A stretch of DNA of 32,136 nucleotides from Arthrobacter sp. ISL-85 (GCF_018613675.1 NZ_JAGGPQ010000021.1:1-32136); one strand, 5' to 3'. Positions 14,353-23,151 are shown, counted from the stretch's first letter. Numbers and translations are program-made. The notes: generated by a model from the letters alone, not told the origin.

Positions 14353-16149
14353 GTGCACGTCGTTGCCACAGCCGGGCACGTCGATTCCGGCAAAAGCACC
14401 CTGGTTCGCGCCCTCACCGGCATGGAGCCGGACCGTTGGGAGGAAGAACGGCGCCGCGGGCTGACCATTGACCTGGGCTATGCCTGGACCAGGTTGCCTT
14501 CCGGACAGGATGTGGCGTTCGTTGACGTTCCGGGCCACGAACGGTTCCTGGGCAACATGCTTGCTGGAATCGGACCGGCGCCGGTGGTCTGCTTCGTTGT
14601 GGCCGCCGACGAAGGGTGGCAGGCGCAGTCCAGCGATCACCGGGATGCGGTCGCTGCGCTGGGGATTGATCACGGCGTCGTGGTGCTGAGCCGCGCGGAC
14701 CGGGCGTCCGGGCAGCGGGTTGCAGAGGTGCTCTCGCGGACCCGCACGGAACTGGCCGGGACCGGTTTGCACGATGCGCCTGCAGTGGCTGTGTCGGCCA
14801 TCGACGGGACGGGCCTGGCCGAATTACGCGCAGCGCTCGACGACGTCCTGGCCCGGGTGCCTGCTCCCGTCACCAGCGGGCGGGTCCGGTTGTGGGTGGA
14901 CCGCTCGTTCACGATCACCGGGTCCGGGACAGTGGTGACCGGAACCCTTGCAGCGGGAACACTGGCCCAGGGTGAGCGGCTGGAACTGCTCGGCCACCTC
15001 GATAGCCGGTCCGTCGTGGTGCGTGGCCTGCAAAGCCGCGATACCTCCTACGCCTCTGTGGGGCCGGTCAGCCGGGTGGCGTTGAACCTGCGCGACGTTG
15101 CCGCCACGGAGATCCGGCGGGGAGACGCCTTGGTTACCCCGGACGCATGGCCAACCACCGCAGTCGTTGGTATCCACCGCACCACCGGAGTGGCCTATAC
15201 GGAGGTGCCGGAGCAACTCATGGTGCATGTTGGTACGGCGTCCGTGCCGGCCCGGCTGCGTCCCTTCGGTGCCGACCACGCGCGGCTCGTCCTCGACCGG
15301 CACCTGCCCCTCGTTCTGGGGGACCGGCTGGTGCTGCGTGACCCGGGAAGCCGCTCCGTGCTGGGCGGTGCACGTATCCTCGATGCCGACCCACCGGCCT
15401 TGCGGCGGCGCGGCGACGGTGCCCACTGGGCGGAGCGCCTTGCCGGGATGGACCCCGGGGGAGACGTGCTCGGAGAAGTAGCGGCACGCAGGGCCGTGCA
15501 GGTAGAGCATCTGCGCCGGCTCGGACTGCTGTCCGGGCACGACGCGGAATCACCTTCCGGTGTACTGGTGATCGATGACTGGTGGGTGCACGCACCTGTT
15601 TTTGAGGCCTGGCAGCGTCAGCTGCTCAGCGCAGTCCAGGCACTGCAGGAGCGCGATCCGCTGGCCCCGGGCCTTTCCATGGGCGCGGCGAGGAACCTGC
15701 TCAAGCTGCCTGACGAAAAGCTGCTTTCCCACGTCATCCGCGGGGCTGCCCTGGAACAGGACAACGGACACATCCGGCTGCCGGGCAGCCAGGGCAACCT
15801 TGGTCCCATCGAGCCGGCAATCTCAGCGTTGGAGGGCAGGCTCACCGCGGATGCGTTCCATGCCCCGGAAGCCGATGAGCTGGCTGCACTGGGCCTGGGC
15901 GCCCGCGAGCTTGCCGCCGCAGAACGCACGGGCCGCCTGCTGCGGCTGCGCGACGGAGTGGTTCTGCTGCCATCGGCCCCGGCGCTTGCCATGCGCACCC
16001 TCGCCCGCCTGGACCAGCCCTTCACCACCAGCCAGGCCCGCCAGGCACTAGGCACAACACGCAGGATAGCGGTTCCGCTGCTGGAACATCTCGATTCGCG
16101 TGGCTGGACGGAGCGCCTGGACGCCGGTCACCGGAAAGTGGTGCGCTGA
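14353..16149 (+). CDS. selB: Selenocysteine-specific elongation factor
   Basis: The protein has 598 residues, close to the 614 of E. coli SelB. It delivers Sec-tRNA(Sec) to the ribosome at UGA codons marked by a SECIS hairpin. GTPase motifs are G1 GHVDSGKST (residues 8-16), the G2-region block RRRGLTIDLGYAW (33-45), G3 DVPGHERF (58-65) and a G4 that reads SRAD (113-116) where TKAD is usual. EF-Tu-like domains 2 and 3 follow, for example WVDRSFTITGSGTVVTGTL. The C-terminal third, from about residue 360, holds winged-helix repeats that bind the SECIS. The start is GTG four bases after the selA stop codon begins to clear, so translation is probably coupled. Its natural client in the window is the dehydrogenase at 6283. 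Confidence 0.95.
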   Translation: MHVVATAGHVDSGKSTLVRALTGMEPDRWEEERRRGLTIDLGYAWTRLPSGQDVAFVDVPGHERFLGNMLAGIGPAPVVCFVVAADEGWQAQSSDHRDAVAALGIDHGVVVLSRADRASGQRVAEVLSRTRTELAGTGLHDAPAVAVSAIDGTGLAELRAALDDVLARVPAPVTSGRVRLWVDRSFTITGSGTVVTGTLAAGTLAQGERLELLGHLDSRSVVVRGLQSRDTSYASVGPVSRVALNLRDVAATEIRRGDALVTPDAWPTTAVVGIHRTTGVAYTEVPEQLMVHVGTASVPARLRPFGADHARLVLDRHLPLVLGDRLVLRDPGSRSVLGGARILDADPPALRRRGDGAHWAERLAGMDPGGDVLGEVAARRAVQVEHLRRLGLLSGHDAESPSGVLVIDDWWVHAPVFEAWQRQLLSAVQALQERDPLAPGLSMGAARNLLKLPDEKLLSHVIRGAALEQDNGHIRLPGSQGNLGPIEPAISALEGRLTADAFHAPEADELAALGLGARELAAAERTGRLLRLRDGVVLLPSAPALAMRTLARLDQPFTTSQARQALGTTRRIAVPLLEHLDSRGWTERLDAGHRKVVR

Positions 16150-16162
16150 CCGGGCGGCGAGG

Positions 16163-16690
16163 TTAAAGGGAAGGCTGCGTTGGGTCTGCTGACCGCACCC
16201 TGCGAAGAATGGCGTCCACAACCTGCGAGAGCGGAGCATTGGCGTCGATCCCGATGCCACCAGGCGGGATTTCTTCCCGTGTTTCATGCAGGTGTTCGAT
16301 CAGCTTCCGTTCCGCTTCCCGCCCTCCCCATTCGTCCTGCGGGCGCTGGCCAAGCCGTCGTCCTAGCGTTTCGAGGTCCACCTCGAGAACGAAGACGCCA
16401 TCGAACAAACCGATGAACTTCGCGAAGTTTCTCGACCCGCCGCAGAAGAACGTCACAGACTCCCGCTGGTCTGCGACCAGCGTCCGCACATCGGCCACTC
16501 TCCAGATGTGATGGTCATGCACGGATAGGCCGGTGATGCCCTCCACTGGTTTACCGGTTTCCGGATCGCCTTGATAGGCGAGTTCCCGGTCACCATTGAT
16601 GGCGTGGTAGCCGCGCCGGCGCAGTTCATTGCAGACTGCGGTCTTGCCGGTGCCCGAGCCGCCTTCAATGAGGTAGTTCTTTCTGCCCAT
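16163..16690 (-). CDS. P-loop kinase-like ATPase, substrate unknown
   Basis: The protein has 175 residues with a Walker A motif GGSGTGKT at residues 10-17 directly at the N-terminus. This is followed by an acceptor-type region (CNELRRRGYHAINGDRELAYQ). A later VTFFCGGSRN and FVLEVDLETLGRRLGQRPQDEWGGR suggest a lid with arginines, as in nucleoside or shikimate-type kinases. It fits the broad AAA_18/thymidylate-kinase-like group of small-molecule kinases, but the substrate is not readable. The gene is convergent with selB (13 bases apart) and divergent from the transglycosylase gene. Nothing shows a link to selenium metabolism. Confidence 0.75.
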   Translation of the reverse strand: MGRKNYLIEGGSGTGKTAVCNELRRRGYHAINGDRELAYQGDPETGKPVEGITGLSVHDHHIWRVADVRTLVADQRESVTFFCGGSRNFAKFIGLFDGVFVLEVDLETLGRRLGQRPQDEWGGREAERKLIEHLHETREEIPPGGIGIDANAPLSQVVDAILRRVRSADPTQPSL

Positions 16691-16735
16691 GCCTGATGGT
16701 ACCGATGCACGAAAAACGGATGGTTTGATTAGTCA

Positions 16736-17488
16736 GTGCTCCGTGTAAAACGCTTCGTGGTCTTTAGCCTGTTCGTGCTCTGCGCCAGCGCAGCCTTCTC
16801 GTTCTGGCTGATGGGCCAGCCCGGCGCCGAAACCCGCGCGGCCATATCCCCGCCCCCGCGTGCAGGGGTCAAGCTTGAAACGGGGCCTGCTGCCATCGCC
16901 ACCGCCGTGAACGTGACACGGACACCGGATGCCCAGTGGCTTGGTGCGGCTGCCGCTGACACGGGAATCCCGGTCCAGGCCCTGCGGGCCTACGTTCATT
17001 CGGCAGCCATGGCCAATGAGTCCACGCCGAAGTGCGGCATCGGCTGGAACACGCTGGCCGCCGTCGGCTTCGTCGAATCGGCCCATGGAACCTATGGTGG
17101 CGGCAAGTTGAGCTCCACCGGCCAGGCGAGCGGCCCGATTGTGGGCCCAAGCCTTGACGGCGCCGGCTTCGCCGCCATCGCTGACACCGACGGCGGTGTC
17201 CTGGACGGTGACGCCAATTGGGACCACGCCGTCGGACCCATGCAGTTCATCCCTTCCACGTGGCGGATGGCAGGCATGGACGGCAATGGGGACGGAACAG
17301 CAGACCCCTTCAACATCGACGACGCCGCCCTGAGCGCGGCCACCTATCTGTGCGGCCATGGCCGCGATCTCACCACGGCGCAGGGGTGGACGGATGCCAT
17401 CTACGCTTACAACCAATCCGACGCCTACATCCGTAAGGTACGTGCGCAAGCCACGGCCTACGCCTCGAAAACGGGTACCCCCGGGTGA
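16736..17488 (+). CDS. Secreted lytic murein transglycosylase
   Basis: The protein has 250 residues. An N-terminal hydrophobic segment (residues 7-26, FVVFSLFVLCASAAFSFWLM) acts as signal anchor or signal peptide. It is followed by a Pro/Ala-rich linker and a lytic-transglycosylase domain from about residue 65. The catalytic Glu is Glu114 in AAVGFVESAHG. The substrate-cleft blocks AVGPMQFIPSTWRMAGMDGNGDG (about 161-183), DAALSAATYLCGHGRDL and AIYAYNQSDAYIRKV are typical. The enzyme cleaves peptidoglycan glycan strands with 1,6-anhydro formation. The start is GTG at 16736 with no clear SD, so a slightly different start is possible. Its end faces the P450 gene, 52 bases away. Confidence 0.9.
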   Translation: MLRVKRFVVFSLFVLCASAAFSFWLMGQPGAETRAAISPPPRAGVKLETGPAAIATAVNVTRTPDAQWLGAAAADTGIPVQALRAYVHSAAMANESTPKCGIGWNTLAAVGFVESAHGTYGGGKLSSTGQASGPIVGPSLDGAGFAAIADTDGGVLDGDANWDHAVGPMQFIPSTWRMAGMDGNGDGTADPFNIDDAALSAATYLCGHGRDLTTAQGWTDAIYAYNQSDAYIRKVRAQATAYASKTGTPG

Positions 17489-17540
17489 GTCAGGGCCGTC
17501 AGTCGGAGACGCACGTCCACCCTGTGTCCACCCGTGGCGG

Positions 17541-18707
17541 TCAGGCCGGCTGCCAGGTGATGGGAAGTGACTTCAACCCGTAGACGATGGTGCTTTCCAT
17601 GCGCTCCAGGCGGGCTCCGGGATCCACGGACAGCCCGGGCAGGCGGGACAGCAGGGCCTCCAGCGCGATCTTCGCCTCGAGCCGGGCCAGCGGCGCGCCG
17701 AGGCAAAAGTGGATGCCGTGACCGAATGCCAGATGCCGGTTAGGGTTGCGGTCAACGTCGAACTCGGCCGCCCGCTGGAACTGCTGCTCGTCGCGGTTGG
17801 CCGAGCCGATCCAGGCCACGATGGGTGCACCGGCCGGGATGCGTTTACCGCCTACGTCGGTCTCCGCTACGCTCACCCGGTACATCGACTGGACAGGGGA
17901 GCGATAACGTAGAACCTCTTCGAGGGCCTGGGGCACCAAGGTGGGATCCTTCAGGAGTCGCTCAAGGGTGCCGGGCGATTCGGCCAGGCATAGAACTGCA
18001 TTGCCGATCAGGTTGGTGGTGGTCTCGTTGCCGGCGACCAGCAGCAATGCGCAGAAACCCAGCAGTTCAGGCACCGAGAGTTTTTGGCCTTCGATCTCGG
18101 CGGACAGCAGGCTGCTGATCAGATCCGCACCGGGACGGGTCCTGCGCTGGTCGATCAGGGCCAGGAAGTAGTCGACCATCTCTGAAGTGGTGGCGTCCTG
18201 GTTTCCGCCGGCCGGACTGGTCCGCGTTTGGCTGACAATCACGTCGGACCAGTGCTTGAAGCGCTCGCGGTCCTCGGCAGGGATGCCCATCAGTTCGGAG
18301 ATCACGATCACCGGCAACGGGTAGGCCAGATCCCTGATCAGATCTGCGCTTCCGCCGGCTGCGATCTCCTCAAGAAGCTCGTTGGTGAGCCCGGCGATGC
18401 GGGGAGCCAGCGCGTCAACGGCTTTTGGAGTGAACGCTTGTGTGACCAGGGAGCGTAACTGGCGGTGCCTGGGGGGATCCGCGGTGATCAGGCTGGACGC
18501 GAACAATTGGCCGGCACCGGATGGATTATCACCGCCCATGCGGGACGAGAACGTTGCGTGCTCGGACAACACCCGCTGGACGTCGTCATACCGGAAGACG
18601 TGCCAGCTCCCGGATTGGCCATCCAGGAAGACAGGGGCCGTTGCCCGCATGCGTTCATAGTGCGGAAACGGGTCGAGCGGGTACTGCGCGGACTGGGTGA
18701 CATCCAT
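17541..18707 (-). CDS. Cytochrome P450
   Basis: The protein has 388 residues and is a soluble bacterial P450. The I-helix oxygen-binding motif is AGNETT (225-230). The K-helix E-x-x-R is in EEVLRYR (263-269), and the heme loop FGHGIHFCLG gives the thiolate ligand Cys335. HRQLRSLVTQAFTP in the C-helix binds the heme propionates. I chose the ATG at 18707 over an upstream GTG or ATG because AGAGAGG lies 5-6 bases before it and the protein then starts at the normal position. P450s of this type need a separate ferredoxin and reductase, and neither is encoded nearby. The substrate is unknown. Confidence 0.93.
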   Translation of the reverse strand: MDVTQSAQYPLDPFPHYERMRATAPVFLDGQSGSWHVFRYDDVQRVLSEHATFSSRMGGDNPSGAGQLFASSLITADPPRHRQLRSLVTQAFTPKAVDALAPRIAGLTNELLEEIAAGGSADLIRDLAYPLPVIVISELMGIPAEDRERFKHWSDVIVSQTRTSPAGGNQDATTSEMVDYFLALIDQRRTRPGADLISSLLSAEIEGQKLSVPELLGFCALLLVAGNETTTNLIGNAVLCLAESPGTLERLLKDPTLVPQALEEVLRYRSPVQSMYRVSVAETDVGGKRIPAGAPIVAWIGSANRDEQQFQRAAEFDVDRNPNRHLAFGHGIHFCLGAPLARLEAKIALEALLSRLPGLSVDPGARLERMESTIVYGLKSLPITWQPA

Positions 18708-18849
18708 GGCGGCCTCTCTGCTCAGCCGGCACCCTACGGGAACGAAGAGTACCAAGCCCTCAATTGACTGACCGTAGAACCTCGATCTTAACCAAAGCGT
18801 GCCCGTGGGTCATTACTCCCGCCGTCGTACATTTGCTGCTACTTCCCTC

Positions 18850-19060
18850 TTAGCCGCCCCGGACGCCGGCGGCTCGGTAGATGGTGTCGATAAGCGCCAT
18901 GTTGGAGAGGGAGTCGGAGTCCTCCGTGGCCAGTGGGTGGCCCGACTCCAGACCGAAGACGAGGGCTTCCAGCTGGTGATCGTAGGTCTCGCCGGGCCAC
19001 AACAGCTCCACCCGCCCGGTGAAGTGGAGACGCCGGAGCGCAAAAGTGGTCAGCACCAAG
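18850..19060 (-). pseudogene. C-terminal remnant of a Gfo/Idh/MocA-family oxidoreductase
   Basis: The minus strand reads HFTGRVELLWPGETYDHQLE, then ALVFGLESGHPLATEDSDSL, then SNMALIDTIYRAAGV and a stop. This is the characteristic C-terminal end of Gfo/Idh/MocA dehydrogenases (YxxQLxAF..AV..G.P..T...D...NM..ID.IYRAAG). The upstream Rossmann domain and the catalytic part are absent. The frame stays open to 19092, but those residues no longer resemble the family. Only about 65 of the usual 330-380 residues remain, so this is a gene relic. The right boundary is approximate. Confidence 0.7.
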
Positions 19061-19160
19061 AAGGTGGGCACACCTCCAGAGAAAATCAGCACATGAAGCG
19101 CCCGTCTCCAGCCTGCGCGTCCCGCGGACCCAAAGCCAGGGCTAGGGTAAGTTCGGGCCC

Positions 19161-19439
19161 ATGGAATGTGTGGTGATGTACAGCTTGCGTGAGGGCGTGG
19201 ACAGGTCCACGGTCATGGACGCCTACCCCCGCCATAAGGCCTACTACGAGCAGTTCCGGGAAGCCGGGGGCGGGCTGCTCGCCTTGGGCCCTTTCCTCTC
19301 TCCCGAGCCCGGCCTCAGCTCGATGGGTATTTTCACCTCACGCGGGGAAGCCGAGCGTTTCGTTGCCGGTGATCCCTTTGTCATGGAGGGGCTTGCTGAC
19401 CCGCGGCTCCTCGATTGGAACGCCGTCCACCTTGCCTAG
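19161..19439 (+). CDS. YciI-like (YCII domain) protein
   Basis: The protein has 92 residues covering one YCII-related domain, a small ferredoxin-like dimeric fold. The blocks YPRHKAYYEQFREAGGGLLALGPF, SMGIFTSRGEAERFVAGDPFVMEGLA and WNAVHLA follow the family order, including the His near residue 25 and the DPF motif. The catalytic role of most YciI proteins is not known, though some act in aromatic-compound pathways. It begins at ATG 19161 without a strong SD and is followed after 40 bases by the lactonase gene on the same strand. Confidence 0.8.
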   Translation: MECVVMYSLREGVDRSTVMDAYPRHKAYYEQFREAGGGLLALGPFLSPEPGLSSMGIFTSRGEAERFVAGDPFVMEGLADPRLLDWNAVHLA

Positions 19440-19479
19440 GTACCGTGACGGCAGAAACGTGGATTGCAAAGGAGCTTTG

Positions 19480-20373
19480 ATGGGTGAGGAACTGACGACG
19501 GGCGAATTGGAGTGCCTTTTCACCGGCTCGGTGTGGGCCGAGGGTCCTCTGTGGGTGCCCTCGTCCAAGACCGTGCGCTGGAGCGACATCCCGAACGACC
19601 GCATTCTCGAGTTCAACCCGGATACCGGGACCACCCGGGACTACGCTGTGGGCGTCGAATTCACCAACGGCCGCACCCTCGACGCCGACGGCAGCGTGGT
19701 GCAGTGCAGCCACGGCCGGCGGCGGGTGGAGCGTGACCGCGAAGGCGCGGTGACAGGCCTGGTTGATTCCTTCGAGGGACGCCGGCTGAACTCGCCCAAC
19801 GACGTGGTGATCGCCCGCGACTCCAGCATCTGGTTCACGGACCCGCCGTACGGAATTCTTCCGGGAACAAAAGAAGGGCATGAGGGGGAGCAGGAATACG
19901 GAGGCTGCAATGTGTTCCGCTTCGAACCGGCCTCCGGAGCGCTGACCCCCGTGGTCACTGACCTGGTGCACCCGAACGGCCTGGCCTTTTCGCCTGACGA
20001 GTCCGTCCTCTATGTCGCGGACACGGCCGGTTCCGGCTACGGTGTCCCGCTGCGGATCGCCAGCTACGGCGTGCGGGACGGGCGCTGCACCCCGCGGACG
20101 GGGATGCTTGAGTTGGAAGACGGCTATCCGGCCGACGGACTGAGGGTGGACGTCGAGGGCAGGATCTGGACCTCTGCCGGACCCTCCATCCGGGTCTATT
20201 CGCCGTCGTTCGAACTCCTGCACACCATCACGGTGCCCGAGACCGTTTCGAACCTGTGCTTTGGCGGTCCGGACGGCCAGGACCTCTATCTCACCGCTAC
20301 CACCAGCCTGTACCGGATCCGCACCACCACCACGGACGCGGCCGCCCGCAACCTGCCGCCCCACCACAACTGA
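19480..20373 (+). CDS. SMP-30/gluconolactonase/LRE family protein
   Basis: The protein has 297 residues with a six-bladed beta-propeller of the SMP-30/gluconolactonase family, which hydrolyses sugar lactones to aldonic acids. Metal-ligand positions are visible: the Glu of WAEGPLWVP near residue 20, the Asn of NSPNDVVIA near 105, the Asn of HPNGLAFS near 165 and the Asp of PADGLRVD near 222. WFTDPPYGI is also characteristic. AAAGGAG lies six bases before the ATG at 19480. The frame is open upstream through the YciI gene but in a different register, so that extension is not coding. The aldo/keto reductase gene follows after 15 bases. Confidence 0.9.
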   Translation: MGEELTTGELECLFTGSVWAEGPLWVPSSKTVRWSDIPNDRILEFNPDTGTTRDYAVGVEFTNGRTLDADGSVVQCSHGRRRVERDREGAVTGLVDSFEGRRLNSPNDVVIARDSSIWFTDPPYGILPGTKEGHEGEQEYGGCNVFRFEPASGALTPVVTDLVHPNGLAFSPDESVLYVADTAGSGYGVPLRIASYGVRDGRCTPRTGMLELEDGYPADGLRVDVEGRIWTSAGPSIRVYSPSFELLHTITVPETVSNLCFGGPDGQDLYLTATTSLYRIRTTTTDAAARNLPPHHN

Positions 20374-20388
20374 TCGCGAGGACGAATT

Positions 20389-21420
20389 ATGCAGTACAGA
20401 ACCCTTGGCCACAGCGGCACCGTCGTCACCAGCTACGCGCTGGGCACCATGACCTTTGGTGCGGAGGCGACGGAGGAGACCTCCCACGCCATCCTGGACA
20501 GCTACTTCGAGGCGGGCGGCAACTTCATTGACACTGCCGACGTCTACAGTTCGGGAGTGTCGGAAGAGATCATCGGCCGCTGGCTGGCCAAACGGCCCGA
20601 GCTCAGGGACACAGCGGTGATCGCCACCAAGGGGCGCTTTCCCATGGGAACGGCACCCAACGACGTCGGAACATCCCGCCGCCACTTGACCCGCGCCCTG
20701 GATGATTCCCTCCGCCGCCTGGGCGTGGACCAGATCGACCTTTACCAAATGCACGCGTGGGACCCCATCACCCCCTTGGAGGAAACCCTCCGTTTCCTGG
20801 ACGACGCCGTCAGCCGGGGCAAGATTGCCTACTATGGTTTCTCGAACTTCCTGGGCTGGCAGCTCACCAAAGCTGTCCATGTTGCACGCAGCCAGGAATG
20901 GAACCCGCCGGTCAGCCTGCAGCCCCAATACAGCCTCCTGGTCAGGGACATCGAATTCGAGATCGTACCGGCGGCGCTTGATGCCGGAATCGGCCTCTTG
21001 CCGTGGTCGCCGCTGGGCGGCGGCTGGTTGTCCGGGAAGTACAAGCGGGACCAGCGTCCGTCCGGGGCAACCCGCCTGGGCGAAAACCCCGAACGCGGCA
21101 TGGAGGCGTGGAAGGCACGCAACGACAATCCGCGCACGTGGACCGTTATCGACGCCGTCGAGGATATAGCCGCAACCCATGGCGTGAGCCCTTCCCAGGT
21201 GGCCCTGGCCTGGCTGGCGGACCGGCCTGCGGTGACGTCGGTGATCCTGGGGGCCCGGTCCACCGAACAGCTCGCCGACAACCTGGCGTCCGCTGACCTG
21301 AAACTCAGTGCGGACGAGGTCAGCCGGCTCACCGAGGCCAGCCAGCCGGAGGCAGGGGTTTATCCCTACGGGCCAATGGCCCAGGAACAGCGCAGCCGCA
21401 AAATGAAGGGCGGGCGGTAG
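20389..21420 (+). CDS. Aldo/keto reductase
   Basis: The protein has 343 residues and is a TIM-barrel NAD(P)H-dependent oxidoreductase. The catalytic tetrad is visible: Asp and Tyr in FIDTADVYSSGVSEEIIG (residues 44-61), Lys in VIATKGRF (near 82) and His in DLYQMHAWD (near 121). The cofactor-binding end is the late PAVTSVILGARSTEQLADNL block around 280-300. GAGGA precedes the ATG by a normal distance. It is probably the last gene of a run with the YciI-like and lactonase genes, suggesting sugar or sugar-lactone metabolism. The substrate cannot be read from sequence. Confidence 0.92.
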   Translation: MQYRTLGHSGTVVTSYALGTMTFGAEATEETSHAILDSYFEAGGNFIDTADVYSSGVSEEIIGRWLAKRPELRDTAVIATKGRFPMGTAPNDVGTSRRHLTRALDDSLRRLGVDQIDLYQMHAWDPITPLEETLRFLDDAVSRGKIAYYGFSNFLGWQLTKAVHVARSQEWNPPVSLQPQYSLLVRDIEFEIVPAALDAGIGLLPWSPLGGGWLSGKYKRDQRPSGATRLGENPERGMEAWKARNDNPRTWTVIDAVEDIAATHGVSPSQVALAWLADRPAVTSVILGARSTEQLADNLASADLKLSADEVSRLTEASQPEAGVYPYGPMAQEQRSRKMKGGR

Positions 21421-21451
21421 CTCCACCCGAAAACCAATGACGCCGCGCGCC

Positions 21452-21691
21452 CTACGCGTGCTTCAACACGTCCGGAAGCTCATCCACATACACCGTTTGC
21501 GGCGGGTCGAAGTAGATCACCAGCACTTCAGCGCCCACCGGGAAGTCACTGGTCTTGTCATATGGGTGGGCGTGGAACGCCATGATGCCGCCGCGGTAGG
21601 GCAGCATGACTTCGCCGATGGTGCCCGGGCCAATGCGCCCGGTCACCCGGCCTATCTTGCCGGTCAGGCTCCGGTCAACGTCCCTGCGCAT
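21452..21691 (-). CDS. Small NfeD-like OB-fold protein partner of flotillin
   Basis: The protein has 79 residues forming a probable small beta-barrel: GKIGRVTGRIGPGTIGEVMLPYRGG, then an insert, then VGAEVLVIYFDPPQTVYVDEL. This pattern (G..G.V...I.P.G.V......G, then I..G..V.V) is like the soluble OB domain of NfeD proteins, which accompany flotillins. It has no membrane helix of its own, unlike typical NfeD. It lies 26 bases downstream of the flotillin gene on the same strand, which supports a joint function in membrane microdomain organisation. Confidence 0.75.
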   Translation of the reverse strand: MRRDVDRSLTGKIGRVTGRIGPGTIGEVMLPYRGGIMAFHAHPYDKTSDFPVGAEVLVIYFDPPQTVYVDELPDVLKHA

Positions 21692-21717
21692 GATGGGTTC
21701 CTCCGTGTCCGGAGTTC

Positions 21718-23151
21718 CTACGCACCCGGCGCCTTGGGCTGGCGCTTGGCGTCTTCGCCCTTCCGGAGCGCTGAAGCGAGCGCGGGCAGGTAGTCGCCCG
21801 CCTGTGCCAGGATCCCGCCCAGCATCTTGTTGACGCCCTCGCCGCCGTTCAGGACGGTCATCTGGCCCACGTGGGAGAACGGCTCGGCCGCCGCGGCGAT
21901 GATGGCCGGCATATTCTCTGCCAGCTGTTGGGAGATGACCGCGTCCTGGTTGGTGCCCAGCGCTTCGGCCCGGGCCTTGATGCCCTCCGCCTCGGCCAGT
22001 GCCTTGGCCTTGATCGCCGACGCCGCAGCGTCGCCTTTGGCCCGTGTCGCCGCGGCTTCAGCCTCGCCGGTGACCTTGGTGGCCCCCGCCGCGGCGGCCG
22101 CTGCGGTGGCATTCGCCTGGGCCTGAAGTTCGGTCCGGCGGGCGTTGGCCTGTGCCTCAAGCTCTGTGCGGCGTGCCAAGGCCTCGGCGGCACTGATGTC
22201 TGCCGACTTCTGGCCTTCGGCATCCGTCCGTTTGGCGTAGGCCTTCGCGTCGGCAGGTTTGCGGATGCTGGTCTGCAGCTTTTGCTCTTCCCGGTCCGCC
22301 TCCAGCTTGGCAACTTCGGTTTCCTGGACCACCACCTGCTGCCGTGCCGTGGCCTCGGCCAGCGGGCCGGCCTGGGCGGCATTTGCCCTGGCGCGCTCGG
22401 CATTGGCCTGTGCCACCGACTGCCGGATCGCCGAGACGCTCTGCGCATCAGCGATCAGGGCTGCCGCCTCCGCCTCTTTTTCCGCCGCCTCCCGGTTGCG
22501 CGTGGCCTCCGCGATCCGGGCTTCCATCTTCACCTGGGCGATGTGCGGCTTGGCGATGTTCTGGATGTAGCCGGTAGGATCCTGGAGGTCCTTAATCTGC
22601 AGCGAGTCCACCACCAAACCCAGCTTTTCCATCTCCACGCCGCTGGCGCTGCGGACCTGCGAAGCGAGTTTGTCCCGTTCGCGGATGATCTCCTCCATGG
22701 TCATGCTGCCAATAATGGAACGCAGGTGGCCCTCGAAGACGTTATATACCTGGCTTTCCATCTTCGGCTGCTGGCCAAGGAAGCGGCGGGCTGCGTTAGC
22801 GATAAACGGCGGCGCGTCGCCAATCTTGTAAATGACCACGCCCTCCACTATGACCTGGATGCCCTGTGACGTAACGCAGGAAACTTTGAGTTCGGTTTCA
22901 TTCAATGTCAGGGACAGGGGACGCACGGTCTGGAGACCGGGCAGGACCAGCGCGCCCTTTCCCGTGACAATTTTGAAATCCATGCCCTCACGGGTTTCAA
23001 GGGTTCCCCGGGTCAGTCCGGAAATAATCAGGGCCTCGTTCGGTTCAGCTACTTTCCACATCACCTTCGTGGCCACCCAAATAAAGCCAACGGCAACAAG
23101 CACTCCCAAAATAATGGCGATAAGCGGAAAGAACGGTGCAAAGTCCGGCAT
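21718..23151 (-). CDS. Flotillin family protein (SPFH/band 7)
   Basis: The protein has 477 residues. One N-terminal membrane segment (about residues 5-30, PFFPLIAIILGVLVAVGFIWVA) is followed by the SPFH domain (to about 210) with EALIISG, VVIYKIGDAP and MTMEEIIRERDKLASQV. A long Ala/Glu-rich coiled coil with AEA repeats follows (about 215-400). The C-terminal part (LGTNQDAVISQQLAENMPAIIAAAAEPFSHVGQMTVLNGGEG) is typical of flotillin proper. Flotillins scaffold ordered membrane patches. It is the first gene of a two-gene unit with the NfeD-like gene. The 245 bases upstream, between it and the IclR gene, hold no gene I recognise. Confidence 0.92.
   Translation of the reverse strand: MPDFAPFFPLIAIILGVLVAVGFIWVATKVMWKVAEPNEALIISGLTRGTLETREGMDFKIVTGKGALVLPGLQTVRPLSLTLNETELKVSCVTSQGIQVIVEGVVIYKIGDAPPFIANAARRFLGQQPKMESQVYNVFEGHLRSIIGSMTMEEIIRERDKLASQVRSASGVEMEKLGLVVDSLQIKDLQDPTGYIQNIAKPHIAQVKMEARIAEATRNREAAEKEAEAAALIADAQSVSAIRQSVAQANAERARANAAQAGPLAEATARQQVVVQETEVAKLEADREEQKLQTSIRKPADAKAYAKRTDAEGQKSADISAAEALARRTELEAQANARRTELQAQANATAAAAAAGATKVTGEAEAAATRAKGDAAASAIKAKALAEAEGIKARAEALGTNQDAVISQQLAENMPAIIAAAAEPFSHVGQMTVLNGGEGVNKMLGGILAQAGDYLPALASALRKGEDAKRQPKAPGA

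Noticed and set aside
19381..21426. Very long minus-strand open frame (681 codons) opposite the lactonase and aldo/keto reductase genes
   Set aside because: Both plus-strand genes have clear family motifs, ribosome sites and codon bias. The antisense frame has no recognisable motif and is a by-product of high GC.
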